DNA from: Phragmites australis
Lineage: Eukaryota > Streptophyta > Magnoliopsida > Poales > Poaceae
Direction: 5' to 3'
Assembly: GCF_958298935.1 (NCBI RefSeq)
Contig: NC_084935.1
Span: 3,606,001-3,670,000 of the forward strand
Length of the DNA stretch: 64,000 bases
Part shown: in pieces, positions 1 to 13,100 of the stretch
Position numbering within the stretch: the stretch's first letter is position 1
Layout of the letters: every line of letters starts with the position of its first letter
The notes under the pieces: model-generated
What the model saw: only the letters and a program-made list of their open reading frames with translations
Databases searched by the model: none
What the model was told of the DNA's origin: nothing
Translations under genes and position numbers: made by a program

Positions 1-2041
1 TATGCATTTAACTTGGTTTAACAAATACAATTTTTCACAAAATTTTTTGAACTTTTTTATAAGTATAAATACTTTTATCATGTAGATCATGTTACAAGAA
101 AATCAACAAAATTTGTTTCATTTGATTTGAAGCTCAGATGAATTAGTTATTGATTTTACAAGATTGAGATAACTTCACTGAAAATCGAGAAAACCGCTCG
201 ATAAATCGAGAAAACAGAGCGGTTACCGACAATGTGAAAAATTCGAGAAAATCGCTCGATGAATCGCAAAAACTGCTCGGTAACCGGTCCAAACCGACCG
301 GTTACCGAACGGCTAAAATTGTGATTTTTTTTTTCCAAATTTTAAATTTTATCAAATGAATTTTCTCTGAATTTTTTGAAATTTTGATCGGTAACTGCGG
401 TTATCGTAAATTTTCGGTTACCGTCGGAGCTCGGTAACCGAGACCTTGCTCCCGCTTCATGACAGCATGAATCTTGTGCCTGAATTTCTCCATAATATTT
501 GAAATATCAAGCACGTAGATATCCAAAAGTCCATCCAATGCGTATGGACCTCGTTTCAGGATATGCACGGCCTTCGCAATTCAAGATATTATGAGCTGAA
601 TTTCAAACATGGCGGGAGATATCAGATTGAAAAAGAAAGAGGTGGCCAACTTGATAGTGCAGTCGGTATGGGGGGGGGGGGTATATACAAGAAGCAAAAG
701 GAATGTCGACATAATTCATTTTGTCATGTGCTAATTGCATAACAAGAATTATCAAACCATACATTATTTTTTGTTCCATGTGATTTGCATATCATGCATG
801 CTTCACCTTGCAATTATTGAAAGGATCATCAGAACAAATTCAAAAAATATACTTAGTAAGCATGATGGAGAGATAGAACACATAGACTTGTAGTGCATCT
901 ATGACACCTTGCAATCTCTCTGCCATTGTCCTCACTAGGCTTCCTTTTCCCCGGAAAAGAACGTTGTCACATGTATATCCCTCTTTTCCAAAAATCACAT
1001 GCGCACATCCGCAAAAAAGGCCAAACCAGCAGTAATGGCAAGGACTAATCGTGACTCGCATCAGGTCAGGAAAAACAGCAATGACAAGGACTAATCATAA
1101 CTCCTCGCATCAGCTAAGGAGGAACAACAGTCGAAACACATTCAAAACGGAAAAAAAGGAATTATAGAATCAAATCCACATAGGTACCAAAAAAGAACAA
1201 CAAAAAACCCCGAGGGGCTGGTTGGAACGCAAGACTTTTTAGAAAACAATTTGATTTCCATCGGATAAAAACCGGCATGTTCCAAGCAAGATTAACAATA
1301 TCTCTCTCCCCCGTTCACAACTTAATCACTGATAAAAAAAAGTGCTCTCTTGAATCCAAAATAAATGTGGTTTTGAGTTGCGTACAATCAATTTAGGTAC
1401 AAATTACTTTTTATGTATTGGGATTGTATACTTAAAATAATATAGATAGATTTGTTTCGAAAAGTATTTTAATAATAATGTATTTTTACTATATTTTATT
1501 AATATATTATAATAAAAAATAGTATTCCCTTCTTTCAAAAATAATAAGCGTATTTTTTTAAAAAAAATTAATTTGTATGTACGTTAACTAATATTTAATT
1601 AAATTATAAAAATATCTGGTGTATAAAAATTATATAACTAGATTCATAATTCAAAATGATTTAACACTATACATGTTTTGTAACTATTAAATAATATATT
1701 TTATGAGAACATATTTGTTAAAATTCAATTTCGAAGATCAAACTTAAAAAAAAATACGCATATTATTTTTTAATGGAGGAAATAATCAAAATTATATTTT
1801 AAAAACAGTGTTGTTGTCTAAAGTGATTCTTACCTATGAGAGGAAGTACTAATCACAAGCATCAAAAGCCAAAAGAAAAGGGAAAAAGTAAAAAGAAGCC
1901 ACTTATTAACGACCACCAGCCAGCCCCACTAGTCACTCCAAGCCCGCGTCGCCACCTTGCAGCCTTTACTCCTCTCCCACCCTCCCCGTTCAATTCGGCT
2001 CGCTCCCCCCAGTCCCCAGTCCCCACTCTCCACTCCAAAGC

Positions 2042-2045
<4 letters not shown>
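1..2045. other. AT-rich intergenic DNA upstream of the kinase gene
   Basis: I see no gene here. Positions about 150-450 carry a diverged repeat built from CGGTTACCG-like words on both strands, embedded in AT-rich sequence. A related block occurs at 8395-8560. A run of ten G lies near 670-680. From about 1370 to 1830 the sequence is very AT-rich and low in complexity. Short open frames here show no family features. The last part (about 1900-2045) is C-rich and is probably the promoter and start of the 5' UTR of the kinase gene. Confidence 0.6.

Positions 2046-2088
<43 letters not shown>
2046..2088 (+). repeat. (CT)n microsatellite in the kinase 5' leader
   Basis: An uninterrupted CT dinucleotide run of about 21 units ends some 90 bp before the kinase start codon. 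CT/GA tracts are common in plant 5' UTRs and core promoters. Its length suggests it varies between individuals. Confidence 0.9.
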
Positions 2089-2090
<2 letters not shown>

Positions 2091-2092
2091 CC

Positions 2093-2113
2093 ATGGCCAC
2101 CACCTCCTCCTAG
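2093..2113 (+). promoter_or_regulatory. Short upstream ORF in the kinase 5' leader
   Basis: Just after the CT run, an ATG in a strong context (GCC before it, G after it) opens a six-codon frame (MATTSS) closed by TAG at 2111-2113, 66 nt before the main ATG at 2180. If the transcript starts upstream of 2093, this uORF would be met first by scanning ribosomes and could lower translation of the kinase. The transcription start is not known from sequence, so the role is inference. Confidence 0.45.
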
Positions 2114-2179
2114 CTAGCTCCCCCCACACCCCGCCCAGATCCGCATCAGCTTCCCCGCCCGCTCGCGCGCCGGCAGAAC

Positions 2180-5100
2180 ATGGGAGGGTGCCACGCGAAG
2201 CCGCTCACCCACGACCCCGACCACTCGCCGCCGCACGCCGCGCCGGCGACTCCGCCCCCGGGCTCGGCCGCCACCGCACCCGCACCGGCCACTCCGGCAA
2301 AGAAGCGTTGGGCGTCCTCCCCCTTCTTCCCGTTCTCCACCCCGAGCCCGAGCCCCGCGCACCACCTCTTCGGCGCCGCGTCCCCGCGCAAGTCCCCCGC
2401 GCCCCCGGGCTCCGTGCCCACCACCCCGGCGAGGCGCCTGCTGCGGTTGCCCTTCCCGCCGCCGTCGCCGGCCAAGCACATCAGGGCAGCCCTCGCGCGG
2501 CGGCACGGCCCCCCGCGCCCGGCCATACCCGAGGAGGGCGGGGAAGGGGAGGGCGGCGGCGGCGGCGGCGGCAGGGGGCTCGACAAGGGGTTCGGGTTCA
2601 ACAAGGGTTTCGCGGCCAAGTACGAGATGGGGGACGAGGTGGGGAGGGGGCATTTCGGGTACACCTGCGCTGCGAGGGTCAGGAAGGGGTCGCACAAGGG
2701 GGAGGCCGTGGCTGTCAAGGTCATCCCCAAGGCAAAGGTGATGTGCAGTTTTCGCAATGCATGAATTTGGGTCATTATTTTGGTGTGTTCTCGGTGAATT
2801 TTGAAGAAACCGCCGGGTACCCATCTGCATGCTAGTTTTCTGGAAAATGAACCTGTGGAAATTTTAGTGGTGGTTTAGATTTGTTAATTGATGTCGACTA
2901 ATATGGTGTTCTCATGACATGATACTATACAACTTTTGAACAAAATATTCCTAGAAACTTGTGGTGACACGGCACTGTGCTGCATTGTGCATTTCAAACA
3001 AATGAGTGAATGACTAACTAATCGCGTGCCCTTGAGGATGATTAAGATTTTCTGTTCTGTGCATTCTGCCTTGCTGGGTATGCATACAAGGTCTTCTGCT
3101 GCAAGTATGCGTACTTGAATAATGAGATTCGAAATAAGATTGGTGTCGTTTATTATTTGTGAGATTTATATTTGATGTACTGAATTAATTGGCATTATAT
3201 AATTTTTTCCCGAGTCAAGGAGGTTCCAACTAGTTTAAGCTCCCTGTAGTTGTGCTATTTTGTATTCTGGAACCAAAAATAGTCTCAATCATAGCTCGAC
3301 GTGAACTTCGTTCCTGATATGTACAGTTTTCTAACATCACCTGCGGCTTGCTGATATCTTTTGTCAGATGACAACATCCATTGCTATAGAGGATGTGCGA
3401 AGGGAGGTGAAAATTTTGAAAGCTTTGACAGGAAACAAGAACTTAGTCCAATTTTATGATGCCTACGAGGACAACGAAAATGTGTATATAGTAATGGAGT
3501 AAGCTTCCACTACCTGGAAAGTCACAATGTGCCTTTACTTAAAGTTTTGTATGCTATGAGGATTTCTATAATATATGTAGTGTGTTGTTACTACTCATCA
3601 TCGGCACCCACAACTACATGAAACAAAAATCAAATCATGAAAATACAACTAGTTCCTCTTTGCTAATTTAGTTTGTGTAGCTTTGTGCAGTACCTTTTTT
3701 TCATTTGTTTATTGTTGGGGTGGCAAGAATAGTCTTTCGAAAGCATACACAATAACCTATGTCAGATCTAAAAAATGATTCTGTCAATTTGTCAAAATAG
3801 CTGATTGCCTTCCCTTTATAATGATCATTCTGTTTCTGAGTATCATCCATATGCTGGACCAAGGCAGTATGGATAGTGTATAGTTGTATAATCCGGTATT
3901 AGTTGTCACTTATTATGCAATTAAAATGAACTTACATGTCCTTTGCGGGAGGCAGTCATATAGATATATTTCTGTTTTCCCGCCCAACCTTGATCAAGGA
4001 TATTCTAGTGAGGGTAAAAGCTTCCATAACTGTTGATATCCAGCCAAATTTCATTAGTACAGCCTACAGGCCTTTGAATGATTTCTTGTATTAAACATTT
4101 GTTTTCGCATTTATATTTACCTTTTGTACCCTGCTTGTAGTGATCCACTGATCCTTGTACTCCCTTTTCTGTATTTAACATGTCATCCATGCCATGTTCT
4201 TTTTATGTTAATAGTTGATGTTAATTAATCCAAAGTCCTGTTGCATAGGTTGTGCGAGGGTGGAGAGCTACTCGATAGAATACTTTCCAGGTATTTTAAA
4301 AGCAAACTTAAATTTGGGAAATAACACTATAGCTCACGGCAAAATGTGTGCTTCAACACAACTGTTGTTTTGCATTCTTAAGAGGTGGGAAGTACTCTGA
4401 GGATGATGCAAAAGCTGTCCTGGTGCAAATATTGAAAGTTGTTGCTTTTTGCCACATTCAAGGAGTGGTTCATCGGGATCTCAAACCAGAGGTGATGTAT
4501 TTCTGCTACAGTTGTAGCAACTTTTCATGATTTATTGGAGGTTTAGAAAATACCAATTATCCATGATTTAGAACCTTTCAGTTTTGCATGGCGCTGATAA
4601 CTAACCATGTCTTACTCTCTGATCCCCACTGTAATTGGCAACAGCTACCTGTTTGTTTGTACTACCATTATGCACTACATCCATTAATCTTGAACATTAC
4701 ATTGTTCCATTGGACTACTATTTGTTCAAAACATTCCTTACATGTTTTTGCTATTACACTACTTTTATGATTTTCCTTTCTCTGTGAAAATATTCCAACT
4801 ATTATCAACATGTTTCATTGCTGACTTTATCATGGCTTCTAAAATATATTCCTTTTTCAGAATTTTCTTTTTACTTCAAAAGATGATAATTCCCAGCTTA
4901 AGGCTATTGATTTTGGCTTATCAGATTTTGTAAAACCAGGTATATTTCTTTTTGGCCTATCTGTGTGTTTGATAATTTTATTGATCTCTAATTGCCTTGG
5001 CCACAAAGGAATTTAGTATTCACAGGCAAAAAAACTTAAATATGATGTTCTAATATTTTATGTAGATGAGAGGCTAAATGACATTGTTGGAAGTGCATAT

Positions 5101-6795
5101 TATGTTGCTCCAGAAGTTCTGCATAGATGTTATAGCACAGAAGCTGATGTCTGGAGTGTAGGCGTAATTGCATATATCCTCCTTTGTGGCAGTCGTCCAT
5201 TTTGGGCACGCACTGAATCTGGCATATTCCGTTCTGTTCTCAAAGCTGACCCCAGCTACAGTGAGGCACCATGGCCATCTCTGACTCTAGAAGCCATGGA
5301 TTTTGTTAAGCGCTTGCTGTGCAAGGATCCGCGTAGAAGGATGACTGCAGCACAGGCTTTAAGTGAGTTTCATTCCATCCAGACAGGTTATATTGAATAT
5401 TACATTGTTGTGAGTATTCTTTATGTTTTGTTTTTCAGGTCACCCATGGATCAGAAATTATAATGACATTAAGCTGCCATTGGACATCATTATATTCCGA
5501 CTCATCAAAGCTTATATTCGTTCCTCGTCTTTACGGAAAGCTGCTCTGAGGGTCAGTACTTATAAACTTTGTTCTGATTTTATCCTTTTGTTTTTCATGG
5601 ATATATGATATTGCTTCTTTGGTTTGCAATTGCTTTATCCGACATAAATTTGTTCTATTGAAAGGCTTTTAAGGGTTGTGCTTTAAACTGGTATCTTTAA
5701 TAGTGGTTAATGAATCTCCAATTAAACCTTGATTAAGATCAATGCATACTACATTTTTATGGTAATCTTTATCAGAATTCTCTGCTTGCATACACGTGTG
5801 TGTGGTTAAGGTTGGTGGGAAAATCTACGGGTAGATATGTTCCTTGATTTTGTTAATTCCAAGAAAAGAAAAGAAAATGTTTGAACAACTCTATTGCCTT
5901 GGATTCTCTAAACAGAAACTTCTGTTGCCAATACTTCCATTTCAAATCCTATGTGGTTCTTACAAGCTTTGCTTGTTATACCATGAATGTTTCTTTCTGT
6001 AATGTCTGCATTCTGCAGTGATTAATGTGCGATCTTTCTTGATCTGATACAGGCTCTATCAAAGACTTTAACTGTCGATGAGCTTTTCTATCTCAAGGCA
6101 CAATTTTCTTTATTGGAACCAGACAGGAATGGATGCATCACTCTTGATAATATCAGAATGGTTAGTTCATCATAGAGCTCTGATATAGTCTGTCCTATTT
6201 ATTTTAAGTAAATCTGGTGACTCCTGTTGTTCCACGTTGTTTAGGCCTTAACAAGAGAAGCTACTGATGCGATGAAGGAATCACGAGTTCAGGAGATTCT
6301 TGTTTCGGTACATTTGTTTTTTAACCTATGACAGCATTTTCATTCATACACAACTTGTACCACTCACTGTATAACTGGATCTTCTTTTCAGTTGAGCGCC
6401 CTTCAGTACAGAAGAATGGACTTTCAAGAGTTCTGTGCAGCAGCAGTTAGTGTGCACCAGCTTGAAGCATTGGATAGATGGGAGCAACATGCACGATCCG
6501 CTTATGAACATTTTGAGAAGGATGGCAACCGAGCTATTGTAATTGATGAACTAGCTTCTGTATGTAATCTTCCATTCTTGCCCCCTGTGTTCTTTCTAGT
6601 TGCTCTATTTGGTGTGTATTCCCATATTTCCTGATATGTTACTTGCTCTCTCAGGAATTGGGCCTCAGCCCTTCCGTGCCGTTGCATGTGGTTCTGCAAG
6701 ATTGGATCAGGCATACGGATGGGAAATTGAGCTTTCTTGGATTTGTCAAGTTATTGCATGGCATGTCCAGCAGGTCCCTGTCAAAGATGAGATAG
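2180..6795 (+). CDS. CDPK-related protein kinase (CRK family)
   Basis: This is a Ser/Thr kinase of the CDPK-related group, probably membrane-anchored. Eleven exons join in phase: 2180-2737, 3368-3498, 4249-4290, 4383-4491, 4861-4939, 5066-5362, 5439-5551, 6053-6160, 6245-6307, 6392-6559 and 6655-6795, giving 602 aa, the usual CRK length. The N-terminus MGGC offers Gly2 for myristoylation and Cys4 for palmitoylation. A long Pro/Ala/Ser-rich variable region follows. The kinase domain has the Gly loop GRGHFG (155-160), Lys180, HRDLKPEN (274-281), DFG (297-299) and a [11 protein letters not shown] activation segment. The C-terminal third matches CRK EF-hand-like repeats that lack most calcium ligands, so direct calcium activation is unlikely; calmodulin binding is known for some family members. 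The start was chosen for its myristoylation motif. The first exon is far more GC-rich than the rest, which is typical of grasses. Confidence 0.95.
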
Positions 6796-9065
6796 CTGTT
6801 GATAGTCTCTAACGAGTAACGACAGCACAAGTTTACACTGCCCTAGCCCCTGCCGACTTGGTTCACAGACAAATTAACAGGGTTCAAGAACCGTCGATTG
6901 GAGCTTGCATATTGAGGGTAACTTTGTTCTAGCACCACCAGATCTGTCACTAATTTGAGTATAGAGATATGTTTGTTGTTGCCTGCCTACTGATCATTTA
7001 GTTGATAGGAAAAAGGAAAATCTCACCCATGTCTACAATATGTCGTAGAATAGTCATCATGTTCTGTTGTGATTTTGGGAACAACTTTGTAATACTTTGG
7101 TTCCTGGAACTGATGTTAGCTGCAGTCAGCCGGTCAGTCACTGGGATGGCGTTTGGAGCATCGACATGTCACTGTCACTGCCAAGAGTGCCATTGCACCG
7201 ATTGAGATGAAATGCGTGATTTTTATGGTCATCAATTGCTCCTTCCGAATATATATTTGTGAGATGAAATTGTGTGACTTTTTCAAACTTCAGAAGATAT
7301 TATCATGGCAATCGGCAAGCTCCAATAGTTTCTACCCTTATAATAAACTGGAATGTGTGCAATCAAATTGTATTGATTTTGACTAAGATGTAGTATGAAA
7401 AATTATTTAACTAATTTTTTGATCTTTCGTAATACTCTCAAGTAAAAACTAAGTGGTTGCAATAAAACTATTCAAGCTTTGGAAAACATTTTTTTGAACC
7501 ATAAAACAGTTTTTTTTTAATCAATGCCTAGATCGGCCATATGAAAAGTATCAGAATTTCTTTATAAAAAATACTCTCATAACAACCTAATTTTAGTATG
7601 TTTCACCCTTATATTATACCATGTTGATCGCAAATTTGAGACTTGTTTGTAATTGGAAGGAGCAATAAATTTTAGCCATTAAAGACTTTAGTGACTTCAA
7701 AAAATTATTAAACACTAGTAACAAGAGCAAGGACATCCTTCCCTGGAACCACTCTTAGCGTGGTGGTGTTGATATGAAGTTATGACTCTACCCACTAGAT
7801 TTCATATCCTGTGCTCGTATTTACATTTTTAGTAGTTTTATTTTTAGGTATATGATAGATGTGTATTTACCGGTGTGTGAGGGTGGTGTTTGCGTAGTGG
7901 CGTGCACACATACTTTGTAGTCGCAAAAATAAAAAAGGGTATCCTTGCCTGCATTGATACGAGCTATTGGTCCTCTCATCTGAACCATCGATTTTGTGTC
8001 GAACGTGGCAACCCACATGGTGGAAATCATGTTTCGTGGGCGCACGCTAATAGCCCAAGTCGTGCATCCAAGCGAGACGGTCCACAAAGCTAACTAGTGT
8101 CTCGATACAAAAATTTCTCGCTAACTTTTTTTCAAAACTTTTTCACGTTAACTATTTTTCAAAAGTTTTGACAGAAAAGTTTTTTAAGAAAAATTTCTGA
8201 AAATTGAAAGACGTGGAGGAAAAAAAAATTTCAAAAAAGAAAAGGAGGAGGCTATCAGAAAGGGGGGGCAAGTTTACAACTTGCGCGCGCGAATTAGCAT
8301 CGCCCCTCAAATGGAGTGCACCTTTCATGTTTGTTGAATTTTGTAATTTGAAAGCAGAGTAAGGAATGGTTAACAGTGGAAGCAGGGTTCGAAAATACGA
8401 CGTTAACCGCTCGGTTATTGCGGTTACCGGCCAATTCGGTCCGCACCGCATTTAAAAACCGAACGGTTATCGATCAAACTCAAATTCAAATTTTTGACAA
8501 ATTTTGACCAATTTCTATTGAATTCCACTGAATTATTGTATAGTTGCTGCGGTTACCGATCCCGGATGATTTTCGGGGTTTATCAAATTTGTGAACCCTA
8601 GTTGGAAGGAGAGGAAGCCACCTACTCGCGACAGAGAGGCAAACATTATTGCAGCATGACAATCAAGTACCATTCCGAGGCGAAGCGAAAAGGGAAGGCG
8701 GAAGCGGAAGGCAATCGGAGCGACTCCATTCGAGCACCATGTCAGGACTCCAATAACTCAGGATCCGACAGAGAGAAATTCAGAACAATCGGATGGAAAT
8801 TTTGAGGAAAGGGGAAAACGCAAGAGCCATACGCAGGAACTGGACTAGAACTAACTAAAATAGAGAATATCTTAGGATTGATTCTTGTTTTTCCCCCATT
8901 CCAACCACTCCAGTTATAAATCTCGGGTCTAGAGATAAGCTATTACATCTGTTCGATAGTTAAACAAAAAACAGTAAAAATAACAAGTTAAATAGGGATG
9001 CTTCATCACTGTGTTCTCTTCTGAACCTTTCTTCAGACATGTCTAAACTTATGAATTTTTAAGCT
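6796..9065. other. 3' flank of the kinase gene and repeat-rich spacer
   Basis: The first few hundred bases are probably the kinase 3' UTR. The rest is AT-rich with no recognisable gene. Near 8385-8580 is a block with CGGTTACCG-type words starting close to CAGGGTTCGAAAA, which resembles the end of a hAT-type non-autonomous element. It resembles the block at 150-450. A purine-rich stretch lies at 8600-8830. Open frames here lack conserved features. Confidence 0.55.
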
Positions 9066-10115
9066 TTGACAATTCCCCCCTCACACAGTCCTGGTCCTCA
9101 AGGATTGAAATGTGGAAACGTGGCCTTGATGAATTAAGCGTCTTCCCAACTAGCTTCAGCTGGTGTTAGTCCTTCCCATTGTATCAATCATTGTGCCACT
9201 ACTTCTCCAACCTGGGGAATAATCCTTCTGTCCAAAACTGATGTAGGTTCAGTCTTAATCTTTCCTGCTACAGTCACCAAGGGTACTCACGGCAAAGGAA
9301 CAGCTTGACTGCCCAAATGCTTCTTGAGTTGGCTCATATGAAATACAGGGTGTATTCTAGCTTGCTCAGGAAGCTATAATTTGTAAGAAACTTGGCCAAT
9401 TCTCTCAACCACTGTGAAAGGTCAATAGTATTTAGCCCTCAACTTCAGAGATCCTCTGAGTCCAAATGCATTCTGCCTATATGGCTGCATTTTAAGATAA
9501 TCCATGTTACCAATCTCTAGAGTACTCTCAGTCCTCCTCTTGTCAACAAAGTATTTCATCCTTTCTTGAGCTTGGGTTAAGTTTTGCTTAACTTGCTGTA
9601 ACAATCTCTCTTTTTCCTCGACTGAAATTCTGGCTTTAGCTGAAATGTTGCAAGGAATAGATAGTTCACTGATTTGGGGAGGATGATACTCATATAGAGC
9701 TTGAAAGGGTGTAATTTTGAATGAGGTAGGATAACTTGTATTGTATCACCATTCAACCATAGTCAACCATGAAACCCACTCATTTGGCTCTTAAAAAATC
9801 ATGCTCCTAAGATAAGATTCCAAACATTGTTTGACCCTCTCTGTTTGCTCATCACTTTGAGGGTGATATGCAGTGCTAAACCTCAATAAAACTTTGAGTG
9901 ACTTGAAGATTTCTTAAAACAATTTGCTGGTAAAGACCCTATCTCTATCAGTCACAATAGCAAGAGGCATACCATGTAACTTAAAGATGTTATCCATGAA
10001 GGTTTGCACCACTTGTTGGACTCAATATGGGTGAGACATGGGTAAGAAATGTGCATATTTTGTGAATCTATCCACAACTAACAAGATCACATCCTTGCCC
10101 TTTGTGGTGAACCAT
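9066..10115 (-). pseudogene. Degraded Ty3-gypsy (chromovirus-type) integrase fragment
   Basis: Read on the minus strand in pieces, this stretch gives the middle and C-terminal part of a Ty3-gypsy integrase. The pieces are a VDRFTKYAHFLPMSHP block near 10100-10040, a TDRDRVFTS block near 9950, STAYHPQSD near 9870, and KMQPYRQNAFGLRGSLKL near 9440-9490. A chromodomain-like tail (QWEGLTPAEASWED) lies near 9150. Frames are broken by several stops and shifts, so no protein can be made. Gag, protease and reverse transcriptase were not seen nearby, and no LTR pair could be assigned. The chromodomain-like tail suggests the chromovirus lineage, which is inference. Confidence 0.85.
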
Positions 10116-13100
10116 TCAGATAGTATTCTAGTTAATCATTAGAATGATCATTTTTCATAGTCACGCTCATAATGATTAACCGGAATACCACCCCGGTAGT
10201 CCCGATGTGTATTTACTTCTATGATCGGAATACACAACTTTACAACAAACACATCATCACAAGATATGATAAAGGACGAGTAATTAAATTGAGTTACAAG
10301 TCTTTAAGTAGATTTAACTTTACATCAAAATACATAACACAAATATTTGCTATAGTAGCTACGCAACGGAATAAGTTACGTAACGATAAAAGATGGGTAG
10401 CGCCATTTACCCTAAGACACCACCCCAAAATAACAACACATAGTAGAATGGCATTATTCCTGCCCATCACCAACATCGGCGGTCGTAAAGTAGCCAAAAA
10501 CTAAATCTTCCTCACCTGAAAAGCAAACAAAACATGTGAGTACGAAGATAGTCGTAAGACTTAATCTATAATAGGCACTTATAAATAGCCCGACTACAAC
10601 GAGAATGCATATGGTTAATTAGCAAGGATTCGGTCATAAAAGGTTAAGTAACTTCATATATACAAAAGCGATTTGGACTCAAACGTAAGCATCTACACCT
10701 AACCAAATCACCCTTATATCCCGAGATCATCAACATAACAAAGCTGTAACTTGTACCATATCAACTCTTCATCAACATCACCAGCTATATCCCAATATTC
10801 CATCATAACACCCTAATAACGAAACTCTACGATTGATGTAAATGGACAGAAGAATACTCATAACCGAGAGCATGGCAATTCGAATTATTTTTACACCCTG
10901 CAGAGGGTACATCTTTACCCGCACGATACGAGAACCATTCGGCTTTTGTCATCCGCTAAAGTGCACACAAAGGGTACCCGTGTTAACCTTTTCTAATTAA
11001 GCTCTGACCGTTTGAACATGTACTTATAGGTGCGGAGGTCCACTAGGACTACTTCCGGAGCACCCTAGTTACGCCTAAATGTGTGGAGGTAGCTGGAACT
11101 ATTTATTGAGCAAACTAGATACCTCTACAAATTTATTATACCCACATCACATTTACGACGTTACCTCTACAAGTCTATTATGCCCATACCACCATAGGCC
11201 AATAAGCCAAAAGATCACACCTACAAAAGGTATTCGGCTTTATCTTACCATTATATCGACGTGTGATAAGTACAGAAAGTGTCTACACCGATGGTTTCTG
11301 ACACATGAGCTGACAATCTGAATAAAATCCGAAATTATCCCAATTTGTTGCCTGTAGTACCCTATCTTATTTGGGGGGGAATACATCAGTCGGGCCAAAT
11401 CAAACATTGCAAATTCTTTCAGTTCTGCAAATCTATCATTTTCAGTTCGTTGACTAAACTGAATAATCACATTATCTTAGGCCCTGGTTAGGATATATGT
11501 CTTTCTTTGTTTCCTCCGTAACTGAATTGTTTCCTACGAAATCCTTGTGTTCCAAAGTTCAAACAGGGCCTTACAGTTCGGAAATCTTACGGCAAGGGAA
11601 ATTTGGATTGAGCTAAACCCCAAAGTTTTGTAAGGAGATCCCCATCCAAACGCCCCCCTTGATGGTTAGGCACTAACGTTTCCATGTGCCGCGCATGTGC
11701 ACCTGCCAAAGAAACAAAGAAAATAGCCGGCGTTTAGTTGGTCACCGTAGCTATCAACCTGGAACTGTATCAGGTTTCCTGTCAGTTTTCCATTTGCATC
11801 TCTCAAATCTCAATTCATTTGACGGTGAGACTGGAAAAAGAGAAATTCATTTGATGCTGTCTGCCGTCTCGCAGACCTTATATTTGGAAGGGCATAGACC
11901 AATGAACAATCCCAGAATCTTCTAACAAGCGACTGTTTGAACGAGAGATCTATTTGGAATTCAGTTATATCGCACTGCACTATTCGTCTGTTTTAGAAGG
12001 ATTAAAATTCTCGTAATCGAGATATCAAGAGCACCCTCAAACTTTGTGTGAGCTGAGGCAGCAACTATTCTTTTTAATGAAACAGTAAGATGCCATCTCC
12101 ATCTACCGGTTACGTATTAAAAAACACAAAACCAAGGCAGCAACTGTTTACCGGGACATAAATTCCAAGTCAGCGTCTAATCGGGCCCGGTTCACTCGCA
12201 GAATCACAGTAGGTGAGGTATAACGTCAAATCCGAGCCATCATTCGAGCGTGTGTTTTTATGTGAAGCATTAGGCTTGTCGTGCGTTGCGCATCGATTTC
12301 CAGGCTGCGTGCGAGCTTCGTGGCCTTGGCTGGGGACCCGAGGCCCGGGGCTGTAGAGGAGTCGTCGGTGAGGTACTGAGGTGTACCTGCTGACTACTGA
12401 CTGATTCGTTGTAGCCGCACGTACACGAGCGGCACGCCTCTGTCGGTTTGCTGAGCGGGGTCAATGTTTTCGACTCGGACCAACCTGTTCGCTGAATTGT
12501 GCTGCTGGTTTCACACGGGCAACAACCCACCCTCTAATGCCCAGCCGGAACGGAAAATTCTATTATATGCTGCGTACACACAACGTCTATCTTAGTTATT
12601 GATATTTATGTTAAGATTCATGTCAAAAATTAGATGAAAAAAATAGAAAATATATAAAAGAATCAACGGATGGATGACATGAGTGGATGACCGAGATAAA
12701 CTATACGTACGCAATACATAACGAAGTTGTATTTCTTATATCAACTCCTAGATACGTGTTAAAAACATCAGCATATCATACATATACGTGCATACAGTCT
12801 ATTATATCGAGCCCTTTATCTATACCAAACACCTATTTGTATTTTCTTCGTGTAGTTGAACATGATAGAAAAAAAAGATATCCTTTTATTTTAAAAGAGT
12901 AGAAACCGTCCGTTGTTCAATCCTACAAATAGAGTATTTCTGTGGGATTTGTCATCCCCAATTTGGTATTATTTGCTCACTCAGTGACGGATGAAAGTAC
13001 GCAGCAGAATTGCTCCCATGGTTTCTTCGAAAATAGGATGTGAGTTCTAGCAACCAATGGAAATCAGGAGGCGCCCAGCTCCTCATCTGCTGCTATGTTT

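Noticed and set aside
1957..2835. Open frame of 292 codons (+) across the kinase leader and first exon
   Set aside because: It is a shadow in another phase of a GC-rich exon; it reads a CT repeat as a long Leu-Ser run and crosses the splice donor at 2738.
12270..12530. Open frame of 86 codons (-) rich in Ser, Pro and Cys
   Set aside because: No domain, no coding-like neighbours or splice partners; composition alone explains it.
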